Shown one piece after another: positions 5,222 through 5,357 of a stretch of DNA of 5,357 nt (the first letter of the stretch is position 1; each line of letters opens with the position of its first letter). The notes under the pieces were generated by a model that saw only the letters and a list, made by a program, of their open reading frames with translations, did not search any database and had not been told where the DNA came from. Made by a program: the position numbers and the translations under genes. The stretch lies in assembly GCA_903868035.1 (NCBI GenBank), contig CAIPTQ010000068.1, forward strand, positions 1-5,357. Reading direction: 5' to 3'. Origin of the DNA: an uncultured Phycisphaerales bacterium. GTDB taxonomy: Bacteria > Planctomycetota > Phycisphaerae > WQYP01.

Positions 5222-5357
5222 ATGCACCTCCTCTCCCACTGGCAACTCTTCCCCCCAGCCCTCCGCGGCACCGTCCTCTGCGTCGGCAACTTCGACGGCG
5301 TCCACCTCGGCCACGCCCAAATGCTCGCCACCGGCCGCGACCAGGCCGCCGCCCAGA
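5222..5357 (+). CDS. ribF: Bifunctional riboflavin kinase/FAD synthetase, N-terminal fragment (cut by window edge)
   Basis: Forty-five codons are present before the window ends. After MHLLSHWQLFPPALRG comes TVLCVGNFDGVHLGHAQML, the diagnostic first strand and HxGH nucleotidyl-transferase motif (GNFDGVHLGH) of the RibF FAD-synthetase domain. This enzyme phosphorylates riboflavin to FMN and adenylates FMN to FAD in the cytosol. The C-terminal riboflavin kinase domain lies outside the window. The ATG at 5222 gives an ordinary RibF N-terminal length before the motif. There is no Shine-Dalgarno sequence, and the -10-like TATACT is only 7 nt upstream, consistent with a leaderless transcript. Confidence 0.9.
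   Translation, partial: MHLLSHWQLFPPALRGTVLCVGNFDGVHLGHAQMLATGRDQAAAQ

Overview
The window is a high-GC bacterial chromosome segment with an extreme preference for C-ending codons (GCC, CTC, ATC, ACC, CCC). That bias produces many long open frames on the opposite strand that are not genes. It holds six genes: two cut by the window edges and four complete. The high GC, the SucC/SucD type, and intergenic hairpin pairs (GGCAC..GTGCC cores) would fit Verrucomicrobiota or a related PVC lineage. That is an inference from general character and is not proven by any single marker here.

Layout from left to right. Positions 1-210 on the minus strand are the N-terminus of an ABC-2 type transporter permease. 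Its divergent partner at 324-1502 on the plus strand is a PfkB-family sugar kinase. This kinase carries an odd linker encoded partly by a perfect heptanucleotide tandem repeat. The 113-bp divergent spacer holds two overlapping -10-like hexamers on opposite strands. Positions 1503-1713 are intergenic, with a pair of inverted REP-like hairpins, a short direct repeat and a possible promoter. Next come sucC (1714-2883) and sucD (2930-3838), the two subunits of ADP-forming succinyl-CoA synthetase, clearly co-transcribed. A secreted protein of unknown function follows at 3888-5102, with a beta-rich N-terminal domain and a HEAT-like helical C-terminal half. The start of ribF (riboflavin kinase/FAD synthetase) runs off the right edge from 5222.

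Functionally the only clear unit is sucCD, which carries out the substrate-level phosphorylation step of the TCA cycle. The other genes look like independent housekeeping or accessory genes. I found no CRISPR array, no mobile-element gene, no RNA gene and no defence or biosynthetic cluster. I do not see a convincing new multi-gene system. The more interesting signals are small: repeat DNA absorbed into the kinase reading frame, the compensatory-change hairpin pair, and a recurring 'C-tract plus TATNYT' promoter-like architecture. In that architecture two start codons sit 6-7 nt after the hexamer with no Shine-Dalgarno sequence, which suggests leaderless mRNAs.
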